From Odontesthes bonariensis (taxonomy: Eukaryota > Chordata > Actinopteri > Atheriniformes > Atherinopsidae): a DNA stretch of 64,000 nt. How positions within the stretch are numbered: the first letter of the stretch is position 1; the number at the start of each line of letters is the position of its first letter. The stretch spans positions 26,248,227-26,312,226 of the forward strand of contig NC_134515.1 of NCBI RefSeq assembly GCF_027942865.1. Direction: 5' to 3'. Shown piece by piece: positions 44,816 to 62,599 of this stretch. Both the position numbers and the translations under genes were made by a program. Under the pieces are notes generated by a model that saw only the letters and a program-made list of their open reading frames with translations, made no database searches and was not told the DNA's origin.

Positions 44816-47800
44816 TTACAAGCGAGTCTTTCTTTCTGCAATAACCCGACCAAAGTCGAACCTTTTTTATGGATGAAGTCAAGTAAGGTTTATGCTATTG
44901 TTACCATATATCGGCTTGACTGGTTTTTGGAGTCTGTGCCATGTACAACAACCTTACATACTAGGTTTGAAAACCATCCAAAAAAGCCTTCAACAGGAAG
45001 ACAATGGAAGGAAAAAGGGTCCCTCGAGTAGTGCAGGGCAGACGGACATGCATTAGATGTTGTGTTTACTGATCACTGATTTCAAAGAACTACACATAAA
45101 AAAGGGGAATACCACCTTTATTAGACACAAGTTGTATATTTAAAAAAATCAGTTTGACACCCATCATATTACTTTGTCAAAACTATACCAGATGGCATTT
45201 TTCACCCAAGGTTGATGAGTTCTATCAAAGTAGAGCAAAAGATTATTTGGGTAATTTAATCAAATGTAAGGCTCCACGAGAGGGTAAGACCGATTACTTG
45301 GCTGCACATTGTCTATTTTGTCTTGAGGATGAATGATAAAATTAAAAATTAAAAAAAAAAAAAAAAAAAAAGATTTCACTGGTCAAGGGCACAGCAGTCC
45401 ACATTCACATTCCTCTCAAAGAAATACCATGATACAGACGATGCAATATTGTGTGTGCTAGGAAATATATTCCCAAGAATACATTGAACATCGCGTGTGG
45501 TAATATGTGGCCTACAATTACATGACGGTACCAGCTATACAGTTAAGTGTGTATGTTACGCCACTGAAGCGTGAACACAGCCTTAAGGAATCAAGCCTTC
45601 CCAAACACACACACTTACATCTTGTGCCAAATTCATACATTACATTGGGAATGACCCTAAAAAAGGAAAAAGTCCTGAGGCTTCCTACTTAGTCATATCG
45701 ATTAATGTTTTTCAGTTGATATCAATTCTGCATGTATTTGGAGGTATAGAAATATATAAAAGTTCCTTTTTATTATGACAGGCTGCATTCACAAGTGGGA
45801 CCCATTTATTTTCTAGGCTCATTGATCAGAGGCTGGTTAGGTTGTCTCTGGAAGGAGATAATGCAGATATTTTACATTCTGTCATGTTGCCCCCCCCCAG
45901 AAAGTTTCTGGGGAATTGCATGTATTAAACATGTGTTTAGTTCTGTCGGTGAAGTGTTTGCGCTTGTATTGATGTCTCTATCAATTCTAATAATCCTTAT
46001 TTAGTTGTCTACCTCCAAACTACAAGGCTGCAAAAAAACCTTGATGGCGTGTGATAACATGTAAAGAATTCTTCACTTTCATTGGATTCTACACTAATGA
46101 AAGCATACATTTATATCATAAGCTGTCACATTTCTGCTAACACATTTTTGTTAGCTAATACGGCGCCAACCAACATGTCTTTGTCGTAAACTTCATGTTA
46201 TGCTAACAGGGTCAAATTTGACATTGCTCAATTACGTAATTTCGCAGGGAATCAATCGAGATTATCACAAACTCAAGGATTTCCACTGATAAGCTATTCT
46301 CATTTCTTTTTTCCTTCCTGACCATCACTATACTGGACTAATATCAGCTGTTATCAGTTTCTTCCTGCTGGCCAGTGAGGATACTCCATGGATGAAGAGG
46401 CTGAATGTTTGCCATTCCTGAGCTATCACACAGGATAGAGTTTTATCTGCCACCTTTACACAACAGCAGAAAAGGCAATTGAGGGAATATGCTCTGCACC
46501 AGAAACCTCAGATAAATTGGTTCTTGGCAGCCACAACGCAGCTAGAAATGGAATGGCGGTATCATCTTTTTGATAAGCTGGGCTGCAAGCCTCTCTGTCT
46601 TTGACATTTCTTCCCGGAATCTTTTAACAGTTGCTCTATTTCTGTCTTGAACGCATTCATGAAAAAATTGGACCATGCACATTACATGTCTCTGCAAATC
46701 AGATAACCCTCTGACAATGGCGTATGGAGCCTGTCATCCATTGCTGGGTGCTTCGAGGCATGATTATACAGTACAGTCGTAGTGGATGTGGAACAAAAAC
46801 TGCGCTAGCCCTTTGACAAACATGGCTATTTTTTTTTGGATGAACCTTTTCAGTTATTTCTGTTAGTTTAGCTGCATTTCTTTTAAAGGCATGGTTGAAC
46901 ATGCTTGGAAATAAATAAAAAACCAAGCACTTTCTTGAACTACTCTTATATGATTATAGAGCCTGTAGCTGATAGCTTAGTTTAAGAGAAGTGAGTCCGC
47001 TTTGTCTAAATTGAACAAAATCCACACGCAAGCACCAGCACCTTTACCTTTTAGCAGAGGTGATTTATGGTTTTTTAATTCTAATGCTCAGTATTATGCT
47101 CAGCTAACATAACCTTCATCAAATCCCGCTTAAAAAAAAGGAAGACATCTTTAAAAATTAATTAAATTATACTCGTTCAAAAATAGTTTTTATGGTGAAA
47201 TTTATGAAGCATCGGTTAGCTTACCCAGGCATGAAGACTGAAAAGGGGTTAGGTTTAGGCACCTTATTGAGTTTAGGTGTTTGGAAAGGATCACAATTTA
47301 ACCTAAAATTCAGTCTTTCACAACCTTGTATCATTGAAGTCAGAATGTGATGAACTGGGAGTGAGGTCGGCCTCCATTGGTTCAGATATGTTCAAATGAC
47401 AGGTGTCCTTTTTTTTTTTTTTTTTTTTTTTTACATAAATGCAAAATACCCTTATACAATTTATTGGTCAAATAAAGGTTATATCTACGATAGTTTCTGA
47501 CAATCAAATCCATGCTTAAAGACTCATTTGCACAGCCCAACAGAGACACACACGGCACAGGTATGTATGACATATGTGACTGAGAGTCATTCGCGATTGA
47601 TCCATATTGTCTAGACATCTTCCTCCTCCTGTCAGGGTGGATAAGACCCTGCAGCGCAGAAGTGGACCTGCCGAGGACCAGGATCAGGAGCCAGGGGGAT
47701 GATTGAGGGACAATCGCTACCGTCTTGCAACCCTCTCTGGGACTTGGGGAAAATGGTTGCTGTGTGGCGTGTCTCACTGCCACATAAGTGCATCATCTAT

Positions 47801-48001
47801 CAAGCACGGCAGTGCAGATGTAGAGTAACACACACAGACAAACACACGCATACACAGCAGGCTCATACATTCCCACAATCAGCCTCTCAGACTTGTCTCA
47901 CAGCACTGCAGCAGTAAAGGAAAATGAGGGGGTAGGGCGTTGGAAAAGCTTTGCTGCCTGGTTACTGATGAGCTATCGCAGACTGGCACATTCCCTCATA
48001 C

Positions 48002-48061
<60 letters not shown>

Positions 48062-51000
48062 GTATGTGTATTGAGCTTTGTCGCAGCTGCTCTGACTGTG
48101 TTGTAGCTCATGTGTCTGGATGCAACATGCTATTGTATGTCAAAGGCTCAGCTGGGGTGAGGAGTAAAGGGACAAGTGTCCTCTATAGGCATCTGCCTCA
48201 CTATAATTCACTCTAGCAGATGTGCCCACAATCATCTTTTCCCAAATATTCTGCATATTTGTCAGCTTAATGTGTGTCTGGATAATCCACGTACTGTAGA
48301 GCAAAAGGTAGGAAGATCAATATCACTTTTTCATATTTCATAATGAGGTACAACCAGTAGTTGGTTAGTTTAGCTCAGCTAAACCTAACAAATGACAAAG
48401 TCCCCCTAAAAAATCCTCTTGATGGGTCTTATCTTATTTGAGTAAAAAATATCAGGTCATGGATGGGTAGCTTTGTGGCAGGAGATGTGAATTACTTGCA
48501 CTTCAGAAGAGCTGGGTTTTGGGATTTCAAGCTTAGCGTACCCCAACCTGGCTGTAGCTTTATCTGTTTCCCGGGATACGTGAGTGCTATAAATCTTTTA
48601 ATATTTCTATCAGCGCAAAAGAAGAAAATATCATCTCAAAAATGTCAAACCGTTCCTTCACACAGGCTATTTATTTTCTCAAATGCAGACTTGTCAAAGT
48701 CGATTCCTATCACAGTATATTTCTTTCATCTCTCATCTAAACAAAAGGCCAGACTGGCATCCCCGGACCAGGCACAGAAATGATAAAAATTCAAGATGAA
48801 TGTTTCTGATTGTACAGGACTTATTGAAGTGAAGTTTCATTCAATCAGTCCGTCCTCCTTTTTCTGATTTTTAAGTTCAAGGTTGTTCTGATGCGACGGC
48901 TTCAGACAGCTCACAGCCCGTTTGTCCATAAATTTTTGGCTACTCAATGAAGCAACCAGACTTCACCAGACAGCACCCACCATAGCCATTCCATATCCCT
49001 GAGCCTTGAGGACTTACTCAAATTATCAACTTTATTATGTTGAATTAGCATCAGCATGCAATGCGTAATGTGCCAGAAGTCAAATCAACCAGTCGATGAA
49101 TTTAAGTGTTATATGTGTCACTGGGTCAGTTGTGCTAGTGCAGTCCAATTATCAGTTCATGGGTGTATCCGTGACAGCTGTATTAGCAGCTAAAGGCATC
49201 CATGCATGATTATGAAAGTGTGTCCATGTGTGCTGTGTATACTAAGTGGTTAATCTCATCTGCTCTGTGAGTTGTCTCAATCCCGAGTGCAACAAGGTGA
49301 GCCTGGTTCATACATACCGGTGCTCAGCGCAGCACTGTAGGAATGATAAGGCCTTTGTGCCACTCCCAGAGGTAAACATACTCCCCTGCTATGACTCTTC
49401 TACTCCCCCCCTCACCTCCTGTGTACCCCTTTTCTAGAAGCCCTCATTTACCGGTTCTGCTCACCTTTCCCAAATCCTAACCTCCCCCCTTCCCTCTTCA
49501 TGCATATGTGCCCCGTGTGGCACACCCTCAGGGCATGTCAACAGTGAAGCCTCTCCTCGAAGTTTAATTAGACAATCAACCATGGCATAGCGGAGCACGG
49601 GGGGAAGGGTTTCGAGACAGGGGCAGATGAGGTGCCTTGAAACGGGGGCTGACTTTAGTTGGGAGTTGGGGGATATGTTGGAGATGGTGTGCATACATAT
49701 GGAGAACACTGGTTAAAGCCAATCATATCTGTGCCATCCAATCATGTGAGTCCAGCCAAAAGCCTGTTTCTGGGGCTTCAAAGCTGGTTAATATTCACTG
49801 CTCAGTGGAGCCATTTCCATTTTGCGTATTTCAAAGGGTTTCGGCTGCAAGGTTTGACCCGAAATTACATGATTTTTGGACCCTTTGATATTGATTTCAT
49901 GCTTAAACAAAGCCTGCCTTTACCAATAGTCAGCTGATACTGATCAGAGCTACGTAACAGTCAATATTACACAATGTTGGTCAAAAGCAGCTCAGCCTCC
50001 ATGCTTGAGGAATCATTTACTATTCATGGTTCACAAAGATGTGAAAAGACATATACGAATCAGGTTGAAGTGTGATCCTTTTGTTGTTGTTTACAGAAAG
50101 AATACATTATTCATTTTATTGATGCGGTTTCAAAACAAAACAGTTCAAGCAGGGGAAGGATATTCCATTCTCTGACACTCTATTGTCACATATATACGCA
50201 TTTAGTCCCCTCACTTCATGTCTGTTCATCTTCCTTAATCGAGTCAGACTTCCCTGGCTGTTTCTAATACGTAGAAATACCACAAATAAAAGAAAGGTGT
50301 ATATCTTTAAGTCTGCACTCTTGTGTTCGATTTGTGCATTTTACACAAGGGACAGCTATGGCAAGTCAAGCTCCTAATGGCAGAAGTATGATTGTCATGG
50401 CAACGGTTAGCATGAAAGTATGGGGACTGTTTGAGTGAGTGGTGATGTATGTCAACACTTGGCAGAGATAAATAAAAATGTCAACAGCATTAAATATAAA
50501 GTTTTTGATAAATAACATAGATGTTAGCGCCTCATAACTCATAATTTGCTCGCGGTGATGCTTAATATTGATAAAAAATGTTATTTTGGAATTGTACCAA
50601 CTAATACATATTCTTTTTTTTTAAGAAAACACTTCTTAGTTCACTTTTCAGAAGTCATCACACAGTCCACAATGTTGCTGTGAATTTCCACAAATTTCTT
50701 CATCTTTATCAGCTTCCATTTACAACGATAACCTAATATTACAAGATGAATCTGAGATCCAGGGGGAATCACTGGAACCTGTATTTACACGCATGCTTGC
50801 ATCCTCCATTGAATGAACAGAAGAGAATTGAGACAATAGAGGAGAATAAGTTCCCACAGCTGCTCATTTGAATTGTGTCGGCTAACTCAGATTCTGACTT
50901 ATTTTGTCTTTTTTTGCTCTCATTATATTCTTTCTTTAATCACGTGTCCTGTGACTGTATTTTAATATGCTTCTTCTTGATATATTTCATGTTATGAAAA

Positions 51001-52640
51001 AAAAAAAAAACACATTAACATATCATGTACGTACAATTTGGTTTCTCTCCATAAGGCTGAATAGAAATATTTGGACAAAAAAAATGGAACACCTGCTCTC
51101 AATTCTTACACCACATCTGTTCCAGTCACAGAAACACTAGTGGACGACATCACCCATTAGTTTGGGAACTGCTGTTCTGAAGCCATGAGTTCAGCATTTG
51201 GCCACTGCCATCTTGGGCTTTTTGGAGTCATAAGTGACCATATTTGGACAAGAGGGCAGTTAGGTTTAGACCCGAGCCCTGCCTGATTGGACAAAAGTAG
51301 TATCGTTTAAACGCAATTTCATTTTAACTAGAGATTTCTTTTTTTTTTCAAAGACCAACAGACTGTTCAGGAAGTAGAAATAGAGCTGATGACATAACAA
51401 TGACTTATGGAAAGAAATACTTTACTTATTCGACACTATTGGAACCAGAGATGTTTTGAACCAAGCACCAAACTTTTGTCAGTAAGGCACGTTGTGTTAA
51501 AACGGATTGTTTTACATCTCATCCCAGAATGAAAAATACCTCAAAGACGAAAGTTATCAATTACATTTTGCAACCTGCTGTTAATCTTCTTAGGTAAGTA
51601 TTCTTACAGTGTTTTATTGTTGTAAAAAAAAAGATGGACGCTGGTGCGCATCAGTGGATTGTGAAGGATGTATCAGGTGTTTTTGGTTGCATTCGTCCAT
51701 TGTTAATGCGCCAAACTGAATCTGAATGAGTCACTTTTTGGAAAATCCTGCATTTTTCCTACGTAATTGCCACTTTTTCCACAGTTTAAAGTTTACAGTG
51801 TTCTGTAATGCTGCAGAAAACCTGTATAGAAGTAGCCGCATCAGATCCACAAGCTTGATAAGATGTGCAGTTTCCGGAATGTTTTATTGATCAATTCTTT
51901 TTTCTTTTAAATTAAAGTGACAACGTACACATAAAACCTTCCCCAGTTAAAGGTCAGGGGTTTTCACTAATCTTGGATGACAAGAACAAGGTTGAATTCC
52001 ATCTTGCTGCTTTGTTGTTAGCGTCCCAGTCTTGTGTTGACTATCACATTTGGACAATTGGATAAAACTGGGCCATTGCTCATGTCATTATCAGCACATA
52101 CTTTATGCAGTGCCATCTGTAGAGCAAATAGGTTATCTATCAACTGCTCTTTGTACATATCCAGAGTCTTGACAGGGAGACAAAATAGCTAAATGAATGT
52201 GAGGAGGTTCCACGGGTGTGTAACTATTGCTAACAGGGGAATGGTCTTTAATCACTGATGTACTGTATATATCTATAAAACATTAGTCATATATGCTTAA
52301 ATTTGTGAGACAGTGAGACTGTATATAGTGCCCTTGCACCCAAGTTATGTTCTGTTGCATCTTTCACAGCAGCCTTTATAATGAATAATGAATTAATAAA
52401 TTACATTTAGCTGTCACAGTTTCAATTTCTTTTCATCGCACATGCTGGCTCACTGGCACAGTTGAATAGAGCAGAGCCATTGTTCATTCTTTGAACTATG
52501 CCAAAATGCCAGCTGTGATAAGGGGCTGCTGGATCTGATTGGGTGTGTTTATGTTTCCTACCTGCTTACCAAACAACCTAAGACTGCTGTATCACAGCTG
52601 GTTCAGTCTGCTTGAAGTGACACAGACGCACGTTTCTGTG
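44816..52640. other. Intergenic between rnd1 and ddx23, no gene seen
   Basis: It contains an A run at about 45347-45372, a T run at about 47408-47432 and an (AT)n microsatellite at about 48001-48064. No homologous exon, RNA gene or transposase was recognised in 7.8 kb. Confidence 0.4.
48001..48064. repeat. (TA)n microsatellite
   Basis: Alternating AT with occasional C or G interruptions over about 64 bp. Confidence 0.93.
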
Positions 52641-52659
52641 TTGTTGCTAAGTCGTCTCT

Positions 52660-53787
52660 TCAATTCAATTCAATTCAATTCAAAAATACTTTATTTATCC
52701 CAGAGGGAAATTAAATGTTGATGTAGCTCAATTAAATCAAGGAGTTATTATAGATGCTGATGGCTGTGGGCAGGAAAGATTTCCTGTAGCGGTCCGTTTT
52801 GCATCCAAACGGAAGAAGCCTTTGACTGAAGAGACTCTGTTTTCCGATAACAGTCTCATGGAGAGGATGTTCAGGGTTGTCCATAATTCTCTTGATTTTA
52901 TGCAAAATCCTTCTTTGCATTATTGTCTCCAGAGGTTCCACAGTCGTCCCCAGAACAGAACCAGCCTTCCTTATCAGGTTGTTGAGTCTTTTTAGGTCCC
53001 TGGTTCTGATGCTGCTGCCCCAACAGATGACGCAAGAGGAAATGACGCTCTCGAAAACAGACTTGTAGAATATCTGCAACATCTTGTTGCAAACCTTGAA
53101 GGATCTTAGCTTCCTCAAGAAGTACAGTCTGCTCTGTCCTTTCTTGTAGATGGCTTCACTGTTGTGTCTCCAGTCCAGTCTGTTGTCAACATGAACACCA
53201 AGGTATTTATATTCCTCAACCACCTCCACTTCTTCTCCCATGATGGAAACAGGGTTTGATCTGACCCTGTTTCTCCTGAAATCTACAATCATCTCCTTTG
53301 TTTTGTTAACATTCAAGATGAGATGATTGTTGCCACACCATGCCACAAAGCGGTCCACCAGCTCTCTGTACTCAGCTTCTTGTCCATCTCTGATACACCC
53401 GACAACTGCAGAGTCATCTGAATATTTCTGTAGATGACAGGAGTCTGACTTGTACTGGAAGTCTGAAGTGTACAGAGTGAAAAGGAATGGTGAGAGTACA
53501 GTCCCCTGTGGTGCTCCTGTGCTGCTGATCACCTGGTTAGACACACAATTCTTCAGTCTGACAAACTGTGGTCTGTTTGTCAGGTAGTCATTAATCCAGG
53601 TGATTGTTGAGGCCTCCACCTGCGTCTTCTGGAGTTTCAGACAAAGCAGATCAGGCTGGATTGTGTTAAATCTTGGCTTGCCCCGAAATCCGATAGCATG
53701 AAATACTTTCCATTGGTCCTGGAGACAAAAGGACAATAGATTTTTCCTTGAAAGGTAGAACAAAACATCACTAAACATTTCCCACAA
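52660..53787 (-). mobile_element. Rex1-like LINE, 5'-truncated
   Basis: The minus-strand frame 53787-52732 is open for 351 codons with reverse-transcriptase features: TGAPQGTVLSPFLFTLYTSD, QKYSDDSAVVGC (catalytic DD), VDFRRNR and YKYLGVHVDNRLDW. The C-terminal part reads SVLGTTVEPLETIMQRR, LLPFGCKTDRYRKSFLPTAI. It ends with AATTTCCCTCTGGGATAAAT and a short GAATT tandem tail (about 52660-52682), as in fish Rex1/Babar elements. The endonuclease and fingers region are missing. The remaining frame lacks stops, so the insertion may be fairly young, but it cannot be autonomous. Confidence 0.87.
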
Positions 53788-54650
53788 TAAGCTCTTTTCA
53801 TGATAAGATGTTCTGCTGTGCTATTTACACTGGCTCACTGGGACACAGATGTAATAGGGATTTTGTTGTAATGTAGCACTGCTGATGTCTGCAGTGAAAA
53901 ATACCTAAAGGAGTAAACCCTTACCTCAAAGCACAAACCTAATATCTGCTACTTTGATCCCCAACTTTTTATCCACTTTGTCCTTTGGCTCCATTATGTA
54001 AAGAAGTGTCCATAGATAAGGTACAAGGTCATCTTATAAAAAGGAAACATATGACTCTTACTGTGTTACTAGTCTGTTGTTTTCCCTTCCAATATCTTAC
54101 CATTTCCATGCATGCTTTTTGAAATAGTTTTTATAACATCAGTTTTGATCTTTTTCTACTGAAACGATTCACCTTCACAAAGGCTCCATAAATCTCTTTT
54201 GATCTCCTGGTGGAAGAAAAGGCAAGGCAAGAATATGAATTAGCATTGAGCCAATCCACACTCCAACACAGCACCCTCTAAAATGTCTTTTATCTATATG
54301 CAGGAGCTTATGCACACACATACACACATACTACATACACAGCAGAGGACGGTTTAGATTACAAGAAAAACACATGCCTTGCACTAAACAAACAGCACTT
54401 TCTGAATTTTAACCCACAAAAAGGTAAAGGATTTAGAATGGCTATGAGCAGACGGGCCTTTATCACATTGGATGCAGGTCACCATTAGAATTTATTACTT
54501 TATCAAGCAATAGCAATCCAGGGCTTACCACAGCACACCAGTTCTATCAATATGAAAATAATTCAACTGAGATATTTATATTAGCTATATCTTTGTATCG
54601 TTATCGTTGCGGTATCTTTAAAAAACCAAGCATAAACTTGGCTACCTAAT

Positions 54651-55228
54651 CAGGGTGCTTGCTCTTTTTCCAAATTAAAATTCCAGACTTTTTTAAAACT
54701 GATACTTTTTTTCCCAAGACCTTAACTTTATGTACTTGTAACTTGAGTACCTACTGCCTACTTCATTGTTTGAGATTGTACCAACTGTGTTTATTAGAAA
54801 TGTTCATTTTTATAGGCTAGTATTCAATGAACAAATTTATTATTCACAGTAAATTATGCTTTTACTGATGAAAACGTTTCAAAACATGAAAATCACGAGT
54901 ACATGAATTTCACATCAAACAAGTGTCACAAAAACTATCTATAAAAAAATGAATGGATGGATGAATGTATGTAGAATTCAGTCTCTTCACTCACATCTCA
55001 TCCCATTAGGCTAATACGTGACCAGTTAGTAAAATTATAGTTTTATAGCCTACCTTCCTATTTCTCATTTCAAAATGCCTTTGAGCATACTGTAAAATGC
55101 TACCATACATTTATTTTCCATACTTTATTAAGACTTTCACACAAAATTCAAGACTTTTCAAGGTCTGGAAAACAGTGCTTCAAAATTCCATACTTATTAA
55201 GACTTTCAAGACTTGCGCAAGCACCCTG
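54651..55228. mobile_element. Non-autonomous hAT-like MITE, 578 bp
   Basis: The ends CAGGGTGCTTGC and GCAAGCACCCTG are inverted repeats. CTAAT directly precedes the left end and follows the right end. Inside, near-repeats of CCATACTTTATTAAGACTTTC occur (about 55119 and 55185). No protein is encoded. The CAGGG terminus suggests hAT, although only 5 bp of duplication is clear. Confidence 0.72.
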
Positions 55229-55539
55229 CTAATTGCAGTTTTGTATGGAACTGATCTAATTTTTTTAATAAAATGTCCTCCTTTGTAAGATTCCTATCAT
55301 AGATAGAATCTATTAAGTCAGTATCGCACTAACTTGTAGCACAGGCGCCCTCTTGTGCCCAAAATGACAACGTCTCAGTTCTTTTTCAACAGGCATTTAG
55401 GCGTTTATGTGCTAAACAATTGGGGGTCCTGACAAAATGTACATCTTTGCTGGACAATGTAGTTTTCCAAAGCATCAACCTCAACTCTTCATACCCAAGA
55501 CATATGCTTCATACGACATTCAATCCTTCATCTCCCATA

Positions 55540-55629
55540 AACCCTTGCGAACATCTGCTCGTGTCGAGCGTTATGGCGTCTTCTTGAAGCGTACATAAAT
55601 CGCAACTGTTTTGTTGACAAGTGAAAAAG
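55540..55629 (+). promoter_or_regulatory. ddx23: ddx23 promoter and non-coding exon 1
   Basis: GTGAAAAAG followed by GTAAGA at 55630 is a good donor, with CG-containing sequence just upstream (CTCGTGTCGAGCG). The first coding exon begins with an acceptor right before the ATG at 56367, so a leader exon is required. Its 5' limit is a guess. Confidence 0.5.
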
Positions 55630-56366
55630 GTAAGATTTAGAAATAGTCCTGCAACCACCCGGTTGGGTTTAATTTACTGCTAACAGCTAACTTCAGTATG
55701 GCGCCTTTGTGGCGCCGTTGAGCAATTTTTGGAAGATAAATAGCCTCTTTGCTAACGTGTTAGCTAGTAAGCGTAGCTTGCTCCCAACGTCCAGTGCATT
55801 CATTCTGCACAGGTTGAGTTACTTAATTTCTTATAAATCAAATAAATTTCTTAACGGTTGGTTGTTAACCTGGTCGTGAACCAGATGACACTATTAGTCA
55901 GATTTAGAGACAGCTGTTGCCTTTACGTAGTGTCAGGAATAACGCGCCCGAAACCGCGAAGTTTTTAACTGTTTTGATGTTACGTGTTTCGTTGTTGGTT
56001 GATTGTTTAGGGGACAACTCCGAACGGTGTTTAACTTAAATATTTTTAACCCACTTAAAATATTTGAACCCACTTGGAATGTTGGTATTTCGCTGACCTT
56101 GACTTCATTTTAACTTTATGTTACTTTTTGGGATACTGAGTCTGAGCAATCAGACATACTGTCTGATACTTTATACTGCATGGCCTCATGTGTTTTGACT
56201 GTTACGGTAAATGTAATGTCATCCATTTCCAGTGCCATAACTGTGGGCTGTCCATTCCTTCCTGTCAAGAGTAACGGAGCAAAATGCTGATGTTTTGCAA
56301 AATGCATGATAGAAGTTTGATATTATGACAGAGCTCCACTCACTCCCATGCTTTTTGTGTCCGCAG

Positions 56367-61052
<4,686 letters not shown>

Positions 61053-61665
61053 TTCATCTTTTTTTTTTTTAAACTTTTGAACGAAACACAATGCAGGTTC
61101 CCGACTGTTTTTATCTTTATTTTGCATCATGCAGTGTACATGCATTTCTGTGTTCTACGTTCAGGATCCTGTCGCCAGGTTGTTTTGAGCAGAATCCCGT
61201 TGATCTGCACCGTATTGACATCAAACGTAACAAACGGCTGCCCGATGCGATGAGGATGAGTAGTTCTGTTCTCCTAAACCTGCAAGAGACCCAGTACCAG
61301 ATTTGATGTTGGTTTCTTTTGCTCCAGATACAAGCGTTAACCCAAAGGTCATTAGCTCTTCAAACATCTGTATGATGTGACTGCAGCAAAACCGACTGAT
61401 GTGTGTCTCTGAAATGTCGAAGCAACTTCTAAAAATGATGGAATTAAAAAAAAAAAAAAGAGGCAATGTGTGTTGTCGCAGGAGTTTTGTTCATTTGTTC
61501 TGCGTTCAGATCAAAGCACCTGGCTGTTTATTGAGCGAGGCGGTACAGAATGTGGCAGGAAAGCTTTAACGAAACCTCTAAGCAAATCCAATCATTGCAA
61601 CACCAAACGGCACCAACAAGGCATCAGAGAAACCGCAGGTCTTGGTTTATCCGGCCGTCTTGTAG

Positions 61666-61701
<36 letters not shown>

Positions 61702-62340
61702 AGCAACTTTTCAAATGAAGTCGCTTTTTTTAAAAGTTTAGAAGTTGTGGTTTCTGACCTTTGGCTTCTCCTATCTGATTTTTTTTTTTTAATTTATTTT
61801 TTTTTTAAAAAGCAACATGCTGACTGGACTAATGGAGCCACCAAATGACTTGTGACTTCTCTCAAAACTTCTCTCTTGGATGTGGCAAAAATTTCAGAAG
61901 TTTCAGAAAAAGGCCACAATAATCCAATACTTTTAAGTCCTAGAGGGAAAAGTATACATTTACACTGTGTTGTAGAACTTTTGTATTTTTTTTTATTTCT
62001 TCTAATCTAAAAAGAATAGTTAAAAAAATATCGTGGCATTTTTCTGGATATTTACTTCAGAGAGAACAGAAAGGATTGGTGTGCCTCCTCCACTGTTTTT
62101 GCAGTATTCATGATGTCCCCATGTTTTCTGTATTTGGTGTGAATTAGCCTGTAAGCTGGTGAACATCCCTTTACCTTCTCATATGCCTCATCGACCTTTT
62201 TCACAGTAAGACTGTTCAGCACTTCAGAGCAGGAGAGGCTAAGATGTGATGTAAAACCCACTCAGAAGAGGTTTAACAGCTATGGGGAGATGTAATCAGG
62301 TTTGTTGGGGGGTGTTTTCTCAATAAAGTTTTCTCCAAAC
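61053..62340 (+). other. ddx23: ddx23 3' UTR
   Basis: No coding sequence. ATTAAA before an A run lies at about 61442, an A30-like tract at about 61670-61699, and AATAAA at 62322-62327. The last is the best candidate for the distal poly(A) site. Confidence 0.55.
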
Positions 62341-62599
62341 GTGCATTTGACCTCTTTACAAACAAGAGTATCTCGCTCTGGAGAAAAAGCTGAAATCCCC
62401 TTAAAGGGCAACCTTGCTCCTTTCCAATCGTTTGTTGTTGTTTTTGTCATTGGACTCAATTAGAGACGCGTTAAATGGTTTACAGATTAAAACTATCTTT
62501 ATCCTACGGAAGCCTGGGAAGGAGGCGGCGCCCATTCGTAATCCATTGCGAAAGAAAGACGCAACCCACCGAGTTCAATGAAACAGACGAGCCCAACAA

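Noticed and set aside
45154-45372. 60-codon frame followed by an A-rich tail, possible processed retrocopy
   Set aside because: The peptide matches no family I recognise and no target duplication could be found.
56325-56366. Upstream in-frame ATG extending DDX23
   Set aside because: It lies in the intron before the CAG acceptor; the family start is the MAADS codon at 56367.
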